NCBI RefSeq assembly: GCF_030272615.1
Contig: NC_081406.1
Span: forward strand, 399,916,939 to 399,980,938
Direction of reading: 5' to 3'
DNA: 64,000 bases
DNA from: Cryptomeria japonica
Taxonomy: Eukaryota; Streptophyta; Pinopsida; Cupressales; Cupressaceae
The notes below the pieces were generated by a model that was not told where the DNA came from, made no database searches, and saw nothing but the letters and a program-made list of their open reading frames with translations. A program made the translations under genes and the position numbers. Below are positions 46,214 to 57,424 of the stretch, piece by piece. Position 1 is the first letter of the stretch. Each line of letters begins with the position of its first letter.

Positions 46214-47893
46214 TGTGGTGGCGGAAAAAGTGAGATCGGGTGACTAGGACCTAATCCTACTTTTGCCAACACATTTGGAATATGAAAGAGCCTAGGGATA
46301 TAGATCACTTTGGATACTTATTATGAGAAAGAGACATCCAAGTATTACATCTTAGGGTTTATATTCCTCTTGTTGCAAATGATGAGAAAAAGTAGGGTTT
46401 GAATGATCAACTAGACTAGGAGATAAAGAATGAAGCACAAATGAACTTGAAATTGAACAAATTTGCAGATTTGAAACTGAGATAATGAAAGAATGAAAGG
46501 GATAGGATTTTGGATGAGTACCTAATTCTGCAAACTAAGCCAAACTGACCAGGACCAGTGTGCCACGCCAGTGTCCTGTTTCTATAGAGAGGAGGCTGCA
46601 ACTGAAAGACTGCAAATCTGATGACCTGAAGTTGCAACTTGTCAAATTTCACTACAAAGTGGAGGGACCATGGTGCCACACCACTATCTTGGGTAGGAAT
46701 AGGGTGCCACACCCCTGTCCCAGGTAGATTAGGTCAGATCTGATGATTCTCGGTGGTTCTGATGCCTTTTCCCAAGCTGAAAGTCCTTCCGGGTATCTAT
46801 TTCTGCACCTGTAACTGAAAAGGGAAGGTTTGGGTGGCTATATAGGGTCTTGCCTCAGTCAAACCCTAGTGTTGGTGAATTACACCTCCACAAATAGCCA
46901 ATAATGTATTGACAATGTGTGTGCTAGAACCTTGTGTGTATGCAAGATCCTAAAATGAAAGCAAACAATCTAGAGAAACCCTAAAGAGTAAACCCTAAAT
47001 GCTTGTAATTTACAAATTAAATTCTCTAAATCAATGATGCAAAGTGATGTAAAGCATGAATTTAAATATGCAAGTTGATGTAAAGAAGCTCATATAAAGA
47101 CATGAAAATAACATGAAATCATACCAATCCCCAAGGGAGTGATATTGCCACAAGATCTCCTATTACTCTTCAACGTCTTCAAGGCTCCTAATAGATGATG
47201 AAGGCTTGATGAAATTTTGTTGAATGTTGTTAAAGACTCCACATAGGCTTCTCTTTCACTACATAGAAGGCTCCTTGTGCTCCAAAAACTTGCTCTTAGA
47301 TTCTTAGATAGATAGATAGATAGTTATTCTTAGTCCCCTTCAAATGAAGAAAGAGAGATCTTATGTATGAAACCCTAGATCTTAATTTTGACTTAATTCG
47401 GCCTTTAGGCTAATCTAGGAATTGAATTTTCTAATAATCTTTTAGGGTTAAGCATTATAATATCATAGAATTGTGCTCCTGAAATTTCAAGAAAAAAGTC
47501 GAGGACCATGTGCATTCCTGCCACGATCCAACCAACTTTTCACCAAATTTTCAGGGCCGTTAGATATGATGATATTAGAGATAATCCCAAAGTTACAGCT
47601 GATTTTGAGGTGTTTTGATATGCAAAATCAGGCCCTAAAGGTCAAAATAGGACATAATTAGGACTTATGATCAAATGATTTATTAGAGGAATAAAATAAA
47701 AAGGGGCACACTTAGGGTAAAGGGCCTAATTTTATAATGTGGGGAGTGATAAAATATGACTTTTGATTTAATTTAATAAATTAATTAAATTCTTAATGGG
47801 AAATAAGAAATGCAAGATGCAAGACACACTAAGGCGGGTGCTAACCTAAGTGTGAAATTGTACCACCCTAGCAAGGGTGTACAATTTACGACA
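46214..47893 (-). mobile_element. Solo LTR inserted in the gag of element C
   Basis: On the minus strand the insert starts TGTCGTAAATTGTACACCC (47893) and ends CCGCCACCACA (46214), with TG and CA ends and about 1.68 kb. Its end region has an imperfect inverted repeat around 47855-47888 (AAATTGTACCACCC / GGGTGTACAATTT). The TATA CCCTATATAGCC lies at 46836-46847. No coding sequence is present. I could not find a matching 5-base target duplication (ATTTC left, CTATA right), so an end may be off by some bases or the site has decayed. Confidence 0.6.
46836..46847 (-). promoter_or_regulatory. TATA box in the solo LTR
   Basis: The minus strand reads GACCCTATATAGCCACCC, placed in the second half of the LTR as expected for U3/R. 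Confidence 0.55.
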
Positions 47894-48232
47894 CTATAGT
47901 TTTAATTGCTCGTGTTGAGCTCTAGTCCAAACAGGCATTGAATATTTTTAAGATGTGTCTCAATAGGTGATCAATTGTTTAGGTAAATATGATAAGTTGA
48001 TTCTACCACCTCTATTGGTACATTGAGATAAAGCGTCTCTTTGTTGAAAAGCCCATGCTTGTAAAGTTTCTTCATCAAATTCTGTTCCACGACCACATAG
48101 ATAGTTAAGAAAATGGTGTAGAAATATGTGATGCTTGAACAAAATTTTGCGGTTTATGTATAGAAACCTTTTCTTTTTCAAGAGTGCTCTATAACTAAGT
48201 TTCCTTTTTTTGAGATGACACAAAATGGTCAT
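47894..48232 (-). pseudogene. Gag N-terminus, element C
   Basis: The frame from 48232 reads CHLKKRKLSYRALLKKKRFL, KHHIFLHHFLNYLCGRGTEF, DEETLQAWAFQQRDALSQ and NRGGRINLSYLPKQLITY, colinear with 11168-11560 of A. It is separated from the rest of gag by the solo LTR. Confidence 0.75.
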
Positions 48233-48649
48233 GCAAGTATTGTGATAATTTGCAAGTTTTTGGTCTTAATGAGAGTGCAAATTTTGTGAAATTTTGATAT
48301 AACCAAGTTCAAAGAGGAACAATATATCCAATGCAAAGAACAAGGTTGTTTTGACCAAGCTTTGTAATTTCGTGATAACAGATGATATATCCTGATGAGA
48401 AACTATGTTTGTAAGCTCAATTTATCAAAGATAAGAGAATATTCTCTTTGAAATATTGGATCTAAAACTTGTTGACATGAATACTTGTATAAACCTTAAG
48501 TGTGATCTAGCTTTATATGCAAATTTCTCAAGAAACCTATTTGTTTGACTAGTTACGAAGCCTGTGATAGTTGAAATGAGATCTTCTTGAAAATGGGTAT
48601 CCAAATCTGTTTTTAAATTTTTTTGGTGACTACTGGAAGTACTCTCTAT

Positions 48650-48880
48650 TTTGAATGTGCTAAAATAAATGCGCTATAGGATTGTGTGAATGCGCTGCAG
48701 GATTTGACAAATGCGCTAGACTATGTTGTGAATGCGTGAATTTGCAATGTGTATGCACTGTCAGGTTTTGCAAACGCGCTATTGTTTAAAAAAAATGCTA
48801 AAATGTTTTGTATATGTGCTACACTATTGTTCAAATGCACTACAAAATATTTAAAATGCGGTTTTCTGCGTTGTGAATGC
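48650..48880. repeat. TGCGCTA short-motif array, leader of element C (gag side)
   Basis: About 11 copies of AATGCGCTA-like cores (ATGCGCTG, ACGCGCTA, ATGTGCTA, ATGCACTA) are spaced 18-28 bases apart. The position matches array 1 of A. Confidence 0.75.
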
Positions 48881-48959
48881 ATGATTTTGTGTTTTCTCTG
48901 CAAATTTTTTGAATTTTTTTCTGCTATTTTCAGAAGGGATGATTTTTTTGTTTTGATTT

Positions 48960-49850
48960 AAGAACGTACTGCAAACAAAACTCACACAATGTTTGGGAAA
49001 TAAAACTGAAAAGACAAGCACAATTCCTATGGTAGGTCAAAACAATAGTTGTTAAATCTCACATGGGTTTCCTCAAGGCTACACTATTTAAAGCGAATAC
49101 TTAGATGCTTGACCCCATTTGCTCCACTCCACGACACTCACTTCTCTGGGGTATCCAAGCATTAGTTCCCATTAAAACCGTATGTGTGTGTCTCATTAGA
49201 GGTTTGACCTCCTGTACCAACAACTAGAAGGATTTTGCTTCTATACAAGAGAGTTTTTAGTAAGGGCATCCAGTTGAGTGGCCATACATGCGATGTGTTA
49301 TGCTCCATTAAGGAAGGCCTCCCAACCTATAGAGGTTCTCTATAGGGTTTATGGGGAGTCATAACGTCGGTATGGACTAATAAATACTTGTTTCCTATAA
49401 CTTTCGTTACAAACACAATTTATTTATAGTGGATCAAAAGAGTTTGGCTTTAGACCGTTTCCACTAGGGTCGTTCCCACTCACTGACCCTATTGACAACT
49501 CGGGAGGTAGGCCCTCTAAAGGTTACACATTAACAAAAATGGGTTTAGTTTTTTGATCACTTGGTTAAGGTGAGAGCATACTAACCCACCACTTTGCAAG
49601 CATAGTGAACATTTGATTAATCGACCCTCTAAATTAGTCTAAGTGCAACTATTTAAAGAAAATACAAATGCAAGTTGCATGATGTTAATTAGCCTCCTAT
49701 TTAAGCTATGTGTTACTAAAAAATGATCAATTATTGAACCCCTAGTTAAACTAGATGTGAAAATGCATGAAAAGAACCTGCAAAACCACTAGTTAGTTGT
49801 TTGAAAGATTTTGTCTTCAATGGTCGAAAAAGCTACATGTGTGAGTCAAA
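48960..49850 (-). other. Conserved non-coding leader block, element C
   Basis: The core at 49549-49588 reads on the minus strand AGTATGCTCTCACCTTAACC followed by AAGTGATCAAAAAA, and TTTAGAGGGCCTACCTCCCG lies just beyond, as in A and the nested fragment. 48233-48650 shows nothing recognisable. Confidence 0.65.
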
Positions 49851-49879
49851 CAACCTGTTTTGAAAATCTTTGCAAATTG

Positions 49880-49955
49880 TTAGAACAAATGCGCTAAAAC
49901 TGTATATGTGCAAAAACTGTAATGCGCAAAAACTACATGTAAATGCGCTACCTAA
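49880..49955. repeat. TGCGCTA short-motif array, LTR side, element C
   Basis: AAATGCGCTAAAACTG, ATGTGCAAAAACTG, ATGCGCAAAAACT and AAATGCGCTACC occur in a row. It corresponds to array 2 of A but is shorter and directly adjoins LTR sequence, so the primer site is missing. Confidence 0.65.
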
Positions 49956-50938
49956 ATGAATATTAAGCTAGATGAATTCAAACAATCATGATTAAACTAA
50001 GTATGCAAAAAGCTAAATTAAGATGAAATAATCTCAAAGCACAATATTTTCAATGTTTCTAGAGCAAAAACTGCACAATAACAATAAATTTTCAGGGTGT
50101 CTTGAATGAGAGATGAAGTTTGAATTTATAGAGACTCAAAAGAGAGACCAACGGTTAAAATCGATTAACAATGAGTGGCTGAAATTCCTCAAGAAAAAGC
50201 ACAATCCACGTTAATTAAAATAATTGAGAGATCAGATTCAGTTAATCTTGAGATAGATTCCAATTATAGCTTGACTGAATGCATTAAAATTATAGGTCTG
50301 AGTTTGCATTGGAGATAAATTTAGTTGATTCCTTGCACTTGAGATAAAAATAGGCGATTCCATGCACATTTGTTTAATTTGCTCAAGATTTTTATTTAGA
50401 AAAAGCGTTTTTCAATGCAACTGAACCTCTTTCCTCAAGAAAAGCTTTGAGTTTTAATTTTAGAGAAAATGATTAATTCAATTTAATTACTTTTCTGAAA
50501 TTTCTCAAGTTATCTCAATTTAAGAAAAAGAAATATCTTAAGTTTGATTTCTTCTCTCAATTTAATTCTTTTCTTTTGTTTTCGATTTAACTCTTTCTTT
50601 TGCAAATTAATTCCTCTTTTTGTAAATTAATTCCTCTTTTTCTTTAAATTAATTCTTTTTTTTGTGATTTAAATGGCAAATTTATTTATTAATTAAATAT
50701 GCTAGGATATTTAATTAAATAAATAAGAGAATTGATCAAAATGATTTACTTGGAATGATTAATTAATTAATTAAATATTTAATTAATATAGAGTGATTAA
50801 TTTGCCATGTTACATTAATGATTGAAGAATTAATTAATTAGGTGTTCAAGGTTGATTTAATTGCCTTTGGTTAGGACCTTGGTGATGTTGTGGAGATTAG
50901 GGGCCGACGGTTTAGGTGACCATTTTTAGGGTATTACA
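49956..50938 (-). repeat. LTR shared by C (as 5' LTR) and D (as 3' LTR)
   Basis: On the minus strand it starts TGTAATACCCTAAAAATGGT at 50938, immediately after a polypurine tract, so it is a 3' LTR for sequence to its right (D). On its left it adjoins the leader of C. One LTR between two internal regions in the same orientation is the expected product of recombination between LTRs. The distal 3' part, about 350 bases compared with A, appears deleted. The inner limit is approximate. Confidence 0.65.
50123..50133 (-). promoter_or_regulatory. TATA box in the C/D LTR
   Basis: The minus strand reads GAGTCTCTATAAATTC, about 810 bases from the LTR start. Confidence 0.6.
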
Positions 50939-50951
50939 TTTTCCCCTCTTT
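50939..50951 (-). other. Polypurine tract of element D
   Basis: AAAGAGGGGAAAA on the minus strand directly precedes the LTR start TGTAATACC. Confidence 0.75.
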
Positions 50952-51498
50952 GAATTAATGTGGGAGAAGCGCGTTGGTTCAAAGAATAGTTGATGTCAAA
51001 TAGATATCAGTTTTGAACTTGATGAATCACAAACTAACGAAGAGCGAGATGTTCAGCTTGATTTGAAGTGATGAAAATGAACAAATTGATTAAAGTGATA
51101 TTGATCCTGAACTTGATTGAACTAGGATCGACAAAGAGAGAGATATCGTTCTTGAACTTGATTGAACTAGATTGTGTGATAGATAAAACCGATTCCGAAC
51201 TTGATTGAACAAGAACCTATTAGCAAGAGACAATGTCCAGCTTGAATTGATGCGATGAAACTAAACACCGATTTAAAGATTGATTCAAATAAGGACAAAA
51301 ATTGATATGCCCCTGGAGATTTCTTTATTTGACATCGAAGAATATCAACATAAAATAACATGATTTAATTAAGATGCCCCTAGTAAGAAGGTTTAGTTGA
51401 TTTTTTTGACTGAAAATATTTCTGCTCGACTTTAGATGAAGATTTGAAAAAAAATCTCGACTTTTGAATAATAATAATTGGTGAAAAGATGTCATAAG
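50952..51498 (-). repeat. 3' untranslated region of element D with GAACTTGATTGAACT repeats
   Basis: Between 51005 and 51240 the words GAACTTGATTGAACTAG, GAACTTGATGAATC and CAGCTTGATTTGAAG recur about six times, roughly every 30-70 bases. Joined across insertion E, this sequence continues into 59794, and the joint (GATGTCATAAG to TATGCCCCCTCG) aligns with uninterrupted C near 33820-33852. No gene is present. Confidence 0.7.
51494..51498. repeat. Target site duplication of insertion E (left)
   Basis: ATAAG precedes TGTTGTCC at 51499 and recurs at 59789-59793 after ACCGAACA. The two flanks together restore the sequence seen in element C, which supports a true insertion. Confidence 0.75.
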
Positions 51499-51674
51499 TG
51501 TTGTCCTCGATTTCAGTGCGGCCAAAATCATGAGGCAACCCTATGAAACTAGTCTGTTTCATACCTTACGACCTCTGGGAGAGATTAATCGACTCCGTCG
51601 ATTAGCTCATCTAGCTTTTTGCTTTTCATTTTTATTGTTTTCTGAGTTCTTTAGATTTGCAGTTTTTCCTACAG

Positions 51675-52640
51675 GCCAGACTTTAAAGTCCGACCTGCAA
51701 GGTTCCTTATTTTTAAAGGTAATTGAACATCGGACTTTAAAGTCTGATATGCAAAGGTTTGGTTTTATACCTGTAGATCAAACTTTAAAGTCTGACCTGC
51801 AGGTAATCCTTCCCCTGCAGTTTGGACTTTAAAGTCCAATCTATAGGTCGTTCGGTCAAAATTTGCATGTCGGACTTTAAAGTCCGACTTGCAAGGGTTT
51901 TAGTCCTGCATGTCGGACATGCACTGCATAAACTGGTAATTAATGGCTGCATTAATTGCTAAATTAGGGGTTATTTATTAAATTTTGGAGATTATTTATT
52001 CATTGTCGTTTGCGAATTCTCCTTTGTCTGTGCCCTCCTCCTTTCTCCTCTTTTTTCGCTCGCCGGCCTTGTGGATTTGTCGAATCTCCATCAGATTTTT
52101 ATTCACCGTGGCGGATTGAGGTAGGTTTTTGTTCTATTTTTATTTATTCCTTTCGGGTTTTCCCCTGCATTATTTTCTCTTTGGGTTTTCTGTTGGTTGG
52201 AGGCATATCGGACATTAAAATCTGATTGTTCTTCAAATCTCCCAATCCACAGGCTATGTGCGAAGATCTATCTGCTTTTCTTTTTTCCCAGTCTGCATGA
52301 TGGATTTTATAACCTGATCCGTAGGTTGCATGTAGAGATTCCTCCGCACATCAAACTTTAAAGTCCGATATGCAGGAGGGAAAACCTCACATATCAGACT
52401 TTAAAGTCCGATATGCGAGAGGAGATTATTCGATTGACATGTCAGGCTTTAAAACCCGACATGTCAATCGGATCGCCCTTCCATTGCGCATCAGACTTTA
52501 AAGTCTAATGTGCAAGGTCTTTCCAATGTTTTTCCCCCAACTTGCACATCGGACTTTAAAGTCTGATATGCAAGTAAGATGTGCAAATTTTGACTCCTAA
52601 GGTGCAGATCGGACTTTTTTCCCCGACCTGCCATTTTTGA
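51675..52640 (+). repeat. Spaced palindrome array (TCGGACTTTAAAGTCCGA) in insertion E
   Basis: Nine copies keep the exact core ACTTTAAAGT: 51680, 51734, 51782, 51826, 51874, 52355, 52398, 52495 and 52553. At least five more are degenerate (about 51912, 52212, 52300, 52443, 52612). Most extend to dyads of 16-20 bases and are framed by TGCA (for example CATGTCGGACTTTAAAGTCC followed by GACTTGCAAG). Centre-to-centre distance is 43-60 bases inside each cluster, with unrelated spacers. The array straddles the likely first exon and intron upstream of the accessory gene. Confidence 0.9.
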
Positions 52641-52739
52641 CAGTTTTGCTCCCAAGCTTGTTTTGAGTTCGATTGATAAAATTTAATTTTATTGACGATG
52701 ATAACTATCAAATGATCTAATCCTTAATGTTGAATGCAG
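52121..52739 (+). other. Putative intron upstream of the accessory gene in E
   Basis: A donor (GATTGAG|GTAGGT) at 52121 and an acceptor (GTTGAATGCAG, ending 52739) frame 619 bases. The donor has the same GTAGGT as the PMD gene of C. The CT-rich region before it (TGCCCTCCTCCTTTCTCCTC) looks like a plant 5' leader. Splicing is inferred only from signals. Confidence 0.4.
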
Positions 52740-52749
52740 TCATTTTCAA

Positions 52750-54893
52750 ATGTCAAGGCCCTCTCACGACAAATCAGAGCCTTCTTTGAGTCAGCTGGAA
52801 TCTTCTCTAGGTAAAACATCAGCAAAAGATGATGAAGTACAAGTATGATAAGTACTTAAATTTGTACCCAGAAAGTTCAATAGATTCAAACATCAAGGAG
52901 ATCAAAGATACAAAAAGTGGACATGTCAGTATGCAGGAGTTTATTGATCGAGTTGAGAAAGTTCCTTCCCACCTAACAAACCTGATCAAATCCGAGTTGC
53001 ATAAATATGCTTCCTTCCCAATTGCAACTCATGATCCGGATTTTGTACTTGTAGTAGCGGATCACTTCAATCTGAATACAAGACAGGTTAGGGATGCTGA
53101 TCAAAACGTGATCATGACTTTGGATAGTGTTTTCTTCAACAGTGTTTTCAAAGATTCTTTAGTCGAGGAAGTAGCTGACATTTCTCAAGAAAGTGCTCAG
53201 GAGTACTGTGAGAAAAATGAGGTCAAATGCAAGAAAGTGATCAATAATGTGTACCTCTCTGCTACCAAAAATTCTACCAGCTCGCGATGGCCCAAGTATT
53301 TTCATAGGAGTGACTTCAATGAGGAGTACAACAATATGGTCATCATGTTGGCAAGAGTGAAGGGTTTAAAGGACTCTCATTACTTTTGCACTCTGCGTAC
53401 AATTGAAAGAAGTCAAAGTGACATTGAAATTTTATATGACTTCTTACCTGGTTTATGCAGCCACTTCCATGAGGCAATATCCAGGGTTGTCTACTAAAGG
53501 TGAGAGGAGATTAGTGCCTATCTGGGAATACTATGATCAATTCACAATCAAGAATCAAGGTAGCCACTTTAGAAGAGTTAATGATGCCTACTTTGCTGTG
53601 TGAAATTGCATGTTTGATAAAAGCCTGCAAAAAAAAAGATTTTCAGAGGCTACATATAACAGGGTGTCTCATTTTGGATGTGTTTTCCTTCTGTTCCCAA
53701 CATTCAATTACATCCGGATTAGATGTTTCTCAGGTGAACCCTTCATTCTACCACGATATCCTTCTGATAAGATCATTCTCATGGAGTTACGTCAGCAACT
53801 GATCTATGTGTATGAAAAGCAATCGCAAGCACATAAGACCAGGTTGAAGTTCCCAGAATCTATTGGCAGGTACTCTATTCTAACTAACCCCAAGGCCAAT
53901 AACATGGAGGAAGAAATGCAATGGAATACTATGAGAAGATTCAAGGCACGAAATAATTTTGATTTTCGTGGCATGAAGAACAAGCTCAAGAGGAGTTACA
54001 CCCATGTCTATAGGCTTGAGGATGTATGGGTGGTGCAAAGATGAAGAAGATATAAGAAGGATGGATTTCAGTCGTCTTACCCTGGAACAGATTGAAAACT
54101 TGGATTTGGAAAAGATCCCAATGACCATGGAAGACACTAATGACATAATAGACCCAGTCTATTATGAAAAGAAGATTTCTGACTCTCCACTTCCACCGGT
54201 GCAATGGTCAAAAAAGGAAAGTAAGTCTATCACTCAAAGAATCTCTCCTATTATGGAAAACACCAATGCATGGTTGTTAAAAAAGAATCTTAGAATGAAA
54301 TAGTTTCCTGCTAGTTTTGGAGATGATGATAATAGTGATGGTCCAGTTGGTAAGACAACTACGGCTGAAACAAGAACCAAGGGCAAAGTAGATTCACCAG
54401 CATTATCCTCAGCCCCTGCAACGCAATCCAAGGGGAAAGGACCCAAAATCATGTTCACAATTAAAGGGTCCAAGAAAACTGAATCATCTTTAGCAGCGCA
54501 AGAGACAACCACAAAGGAACTAGAACAACAGACTACTAGAGATACTGATAAAGAGAAGGAAACGAAAGAAGGTGAAATTACTCAACAAGAGGAAGCACAG
54601 GTTGAAGAAACATCACATCTTGGTGAAGTTAATGTTCCAACCACTTCACAGGTGCCAACTCATTCAAAAGTGATTATCCATTCCATCGATTCTGATTATG
54701 ATCAAGAGGAAGAGTAATTCGATGATGAGGACTTGGGCATGGGCATGACTCAGTCAGAGAATGCTCAACAATTCTTCACACTATCCAACTTTTCTATCCT
54801 GGATGATATTCCTTCAACCACCATTGAATCTTCAATATTGGAGTTTTCTGAAGCTATGGAGAAAGCGTTCGCGGAATAACAAATGATGACTTT
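52750..54893 (+). pseudogene. Accessory gene of insertion E, 5' and central part (unknown function)
   Basis: ATG at 52750 follows the putative acceptor and gives MSRPSHDKSEPSLSQLESSL. A frameshift near 52845 leads to the long frame 52829-53497: VSMQEFIDRVEKVPSHLTNL, FPIATHDPDFVLVVADHF, VIMTLDSVFFNSVFK. Further frames give FYMTSYLVYAATSMRQYPGL, YYDQFTIKN, FRRVNDAYFAV, then FLLFPTFNYIRIRCFSGEPF, LPRYPSDKIILMELRQQL and FSRLTLEQIENL. A charged K/E/T/Q-rich tail follows with a stop at 54301 and at 54715. It is colinear with the accessory gene of B. No known domain; predicted soluble. Confidence 0.7.
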
Positions 54894-54960
54894 ACCTTAT
54901 GTTGGGTCTCAAATCAATAGATTGGATAGGTTCTAAGGAAATGCCAACTCCTATGCTCAA

Positions 54961-57424
54961 ACCCTCCAATTGACTTGGCCAACTTATAGAGTGAACCTAT
55001 TTGGTTACTAACTCTCTCACTTTAGGCTCTGCAAGACCTAGGCGGGTATACCTACTCACTAGTTGTTCCTTCAACTAATGCTTTTTATAGAAGATTTAGT
55101 GTCTTGATCTGACTTCCTCCTATCTCAGAATGGTATAAGGTCCTAGGATGGAGATATAACAGATGAGTTCAAGATCATTTTTGTAGAAGCTATTTGATCT
55201 TTGTGCTTGGAATATATATATATATATACACTATTGCTAATTTACTCTAGAATTCCTACTCAGCTACTCCTATTACTTTTAATGTGAAAGTATGAATTGA
55301 TGAGTTGTATTTTATAGATGACCAATGCCTTTGTTTTCTATTTGGGCTACAAAGTTTATATCTCTTTAGGACTTATTGTGTAAACTTATGAGACAGTTTT
55401 TAAACCCACCCCCTCTTGATGAGTCTGTTAGTTACTATTTCTTATGAGCTCTACTTCAATGTCTATATTGTAAACCACCTGAATGAATTTAATTCTAACC
55501 TTAAGAGACCATCCAAGGAAGAAATACAAGGAACAATTACAATTCACAAGTAAATCTTTTTGATCAAAATCTACAATATGAAACACAAAATTTTATTGCA
55601 AGAACACAAATAACCTTATCTCCTTTAGATAATATCATAAGCAATTGCCTGCAGAAAAATGCAGTTATCCGCAACACATATGCAAAGGAAAAATAACTGA
55701 TTATATTATATATATTCGCCAAAATAGTACAGTGGTAAGCCTGAGGCTATAATCTACTTCTTGTTCTAATTCCTATCCATATTACAAAAGTTCCCTTATT
55801 TATATGAGGGTATACATTGTCACCAAGCGTCGTGGCTTTTTAGCATATAACTATTAATTAGCACCCTTGTTAACAAACTAGAAGATAAACAAGTTCAACA
55901 CTCCTATGTGCTCGATATACTTATCATCTTTATACATCACAATATCACTGTTTAATATCCTCATGTCATTTTCTGTCTTTTAGGATTTTCTTTTGCAGCA
56001 ATAAGTTCCTTTCCCTTTCTGGTCTTACTAGCCTTAGATGATGATTCCATTCAAATTTAAGAAAGAGGTCTGTGTGTAAACAACTTACTTGAAATCACTG
56101 AGTTTTATCTGTGAATTCACCCAATTTTTGCTTCTAGTTCGTCGCCTGTGGATTCCTCAATACTATGTCTTTTGATGTTGATCCATTACATATGGCACAT
56201 TTAATTAGTTAATAGTGGCGGTTTGGACAATGGTCACATGGGCACACGTTTGAATTTAATGGCGATGTGACCTTGCTTGAGATTCATTTCTGATTTTCAT
56301 GGAAATCAATAACTATTTCGATGAGAATATATCTTTCGATCATTAATTTCTTTAGTCCATCGATCTCTTTGTTTCTATCGACAACACTTTTATTTTGAAT
56401 ATCACTTCAATCAAGTATTTCCTTCATTCATCAAAATATTGTATTCAGTCACTATGGTTGTCTCCTCACTGATACCTATCCGATATCCATCGGGTTTTTA
56501 TGTCGAAGAAACCTTGGGCTTTGGTGACCTCCTTTATTTTTCCACCAAAATACCTCTTCCATCGATATCACTATGCCCCATTGATGAATGGATCTATTGT
56601 CTCACCGAAGCCATTCTTTATCCTCTCTTGTCATCTTCCACCAATAAAGTTGTATCGGGAAAACAACGCATATCGGAGACATGCCTTTTATCCTCCTCAA
56701 AACCTATTTCCTCATCGATATATATCTGATGTCCATCAGGTTTCATGTCAAAGAAACCTTGGGCTTCAGTAACTTCCTTTATCCTTCCATCGAAACACTT
56801 TTTCTAGTGACATCACTACACTCCTTTGATGAATGGGTCTATTGTTTCATTGAGGCCATCTTTCTTTTGATGATTTGCTTCCACTATCATCTTTCATTGA
56901 TGAGCTCATTAGTAATCTTCCTCGATAAAGTTGCATCGGTAAAACCACACATATCGATAACATGCCTTTTAGCCTCCTCAAAACTCATATACTTATCGAT
57001 ATATTTTATCGATGTAGCTTCCTTTTGTTTGATCAATATCATTCTTTTGATAAGAACGCTTCTTTCATTAAGTTTCCTTCATGGTGTGTTGATGGTATTA
57101 TTTCCTCTGAAGCCTTTTCCCATTGATGAAAACCGTCTCTTCTTTCTTCGATATCCTCTTTCGGTGGAATCATTGCTTTCGATGAGTCCTTTTTTAGAGT
57201 TCATCAGTGTTCCCTTTCCTTTGATACCCTTTTTATATTGATGAGACATCACTGGGTCTCATCGATATTTTTTGAATTTTGGATATTTTGATAGAATGCT
57301 ATTAGACCTGTTTGATAACTTATGGGTTATTACGGTATCAATGAAAATGATGATTTCTTCAAAAGATAGATGGCTTCTATGATTTAATTTCTCAAATCAA
57401 GATATTTTACTTAATTTAGATTTG
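54961..57424. other. Unresolved interruption of the E accessory gene
   Basis: Coding sequence fades after about 54950 and resumes near 57430. The words ATGCTCAA occur at both edges (54953-54960 and 57425-57432), which might be an 8-base target duplication, but no terminal inverted repeats are visible and the match could be chance. Inside are a TA run (55207-55226), a C-rich motif like that of copia LTR ends (CACCCCCTCTTGATGAG, 55412), and the duplication at 56470-57010. No gene is supported. Confidence 0.4.
56290..57260. repeat. ATCGAT-rich region with a 250-bp tandem duplication
   Basis: A unit starting ATATCCATCGGGTTTTTATG (56472) is repeated from about 56728 (ATGTCCATCAGGTTTCATG). Shared phrases include AAGAAACCTTGGGCTT, GATGAATGG(A/G)TCTATTGT, AAAGTTG(T/C)ATCGG and ACATGCCTTTTA(T/G)CCTCCTC. 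Words such as CATCGATA, ATCGATAT and TATCGATA are frequent in and around both units. Open frames here are by-products. Confidence 0.75.

Larger units (their letters stand above)
32738..50938 (-). mobile_element. Element C: A-type Ty3/gypsy with antisense PMD gene
   Basis: Same order as A: 3' LTR (32738-33742), polypurine tract, antisense PMD gene, integrase, two RNase H domains, RT, protease, gag, leader, and an LTR at 49956-50938 that also serves as the 3' LTR of D. No primer-binding site is visible between the leader array (49880-49955) and that LTR, so a deletion or recombination removed it. Gag is split by a solo LTR. Confidence 0.8.

Noticed and set aside
51675-52640. CRISPR-like pattern of repeats and unique spacers
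   Set aside because: Spacing resembles a CRISPR array, but the repeats are palindromes of uneven length and several are degenerate, there are no cas genes, and the surroundings are plant retroelements.
55207-55226. TA dinucleotide run as a promoter
   Set aside because: A simple microsatellite of about ten TA units without downstream coding sequence.
56681-57241. 186-codon plus-strand frame rich in Leu/Ser/Phe
   Set aside because: It lies in the duplicated ATCGAT-rich block; the first unit is open in a different frame and no protein family is recognised.
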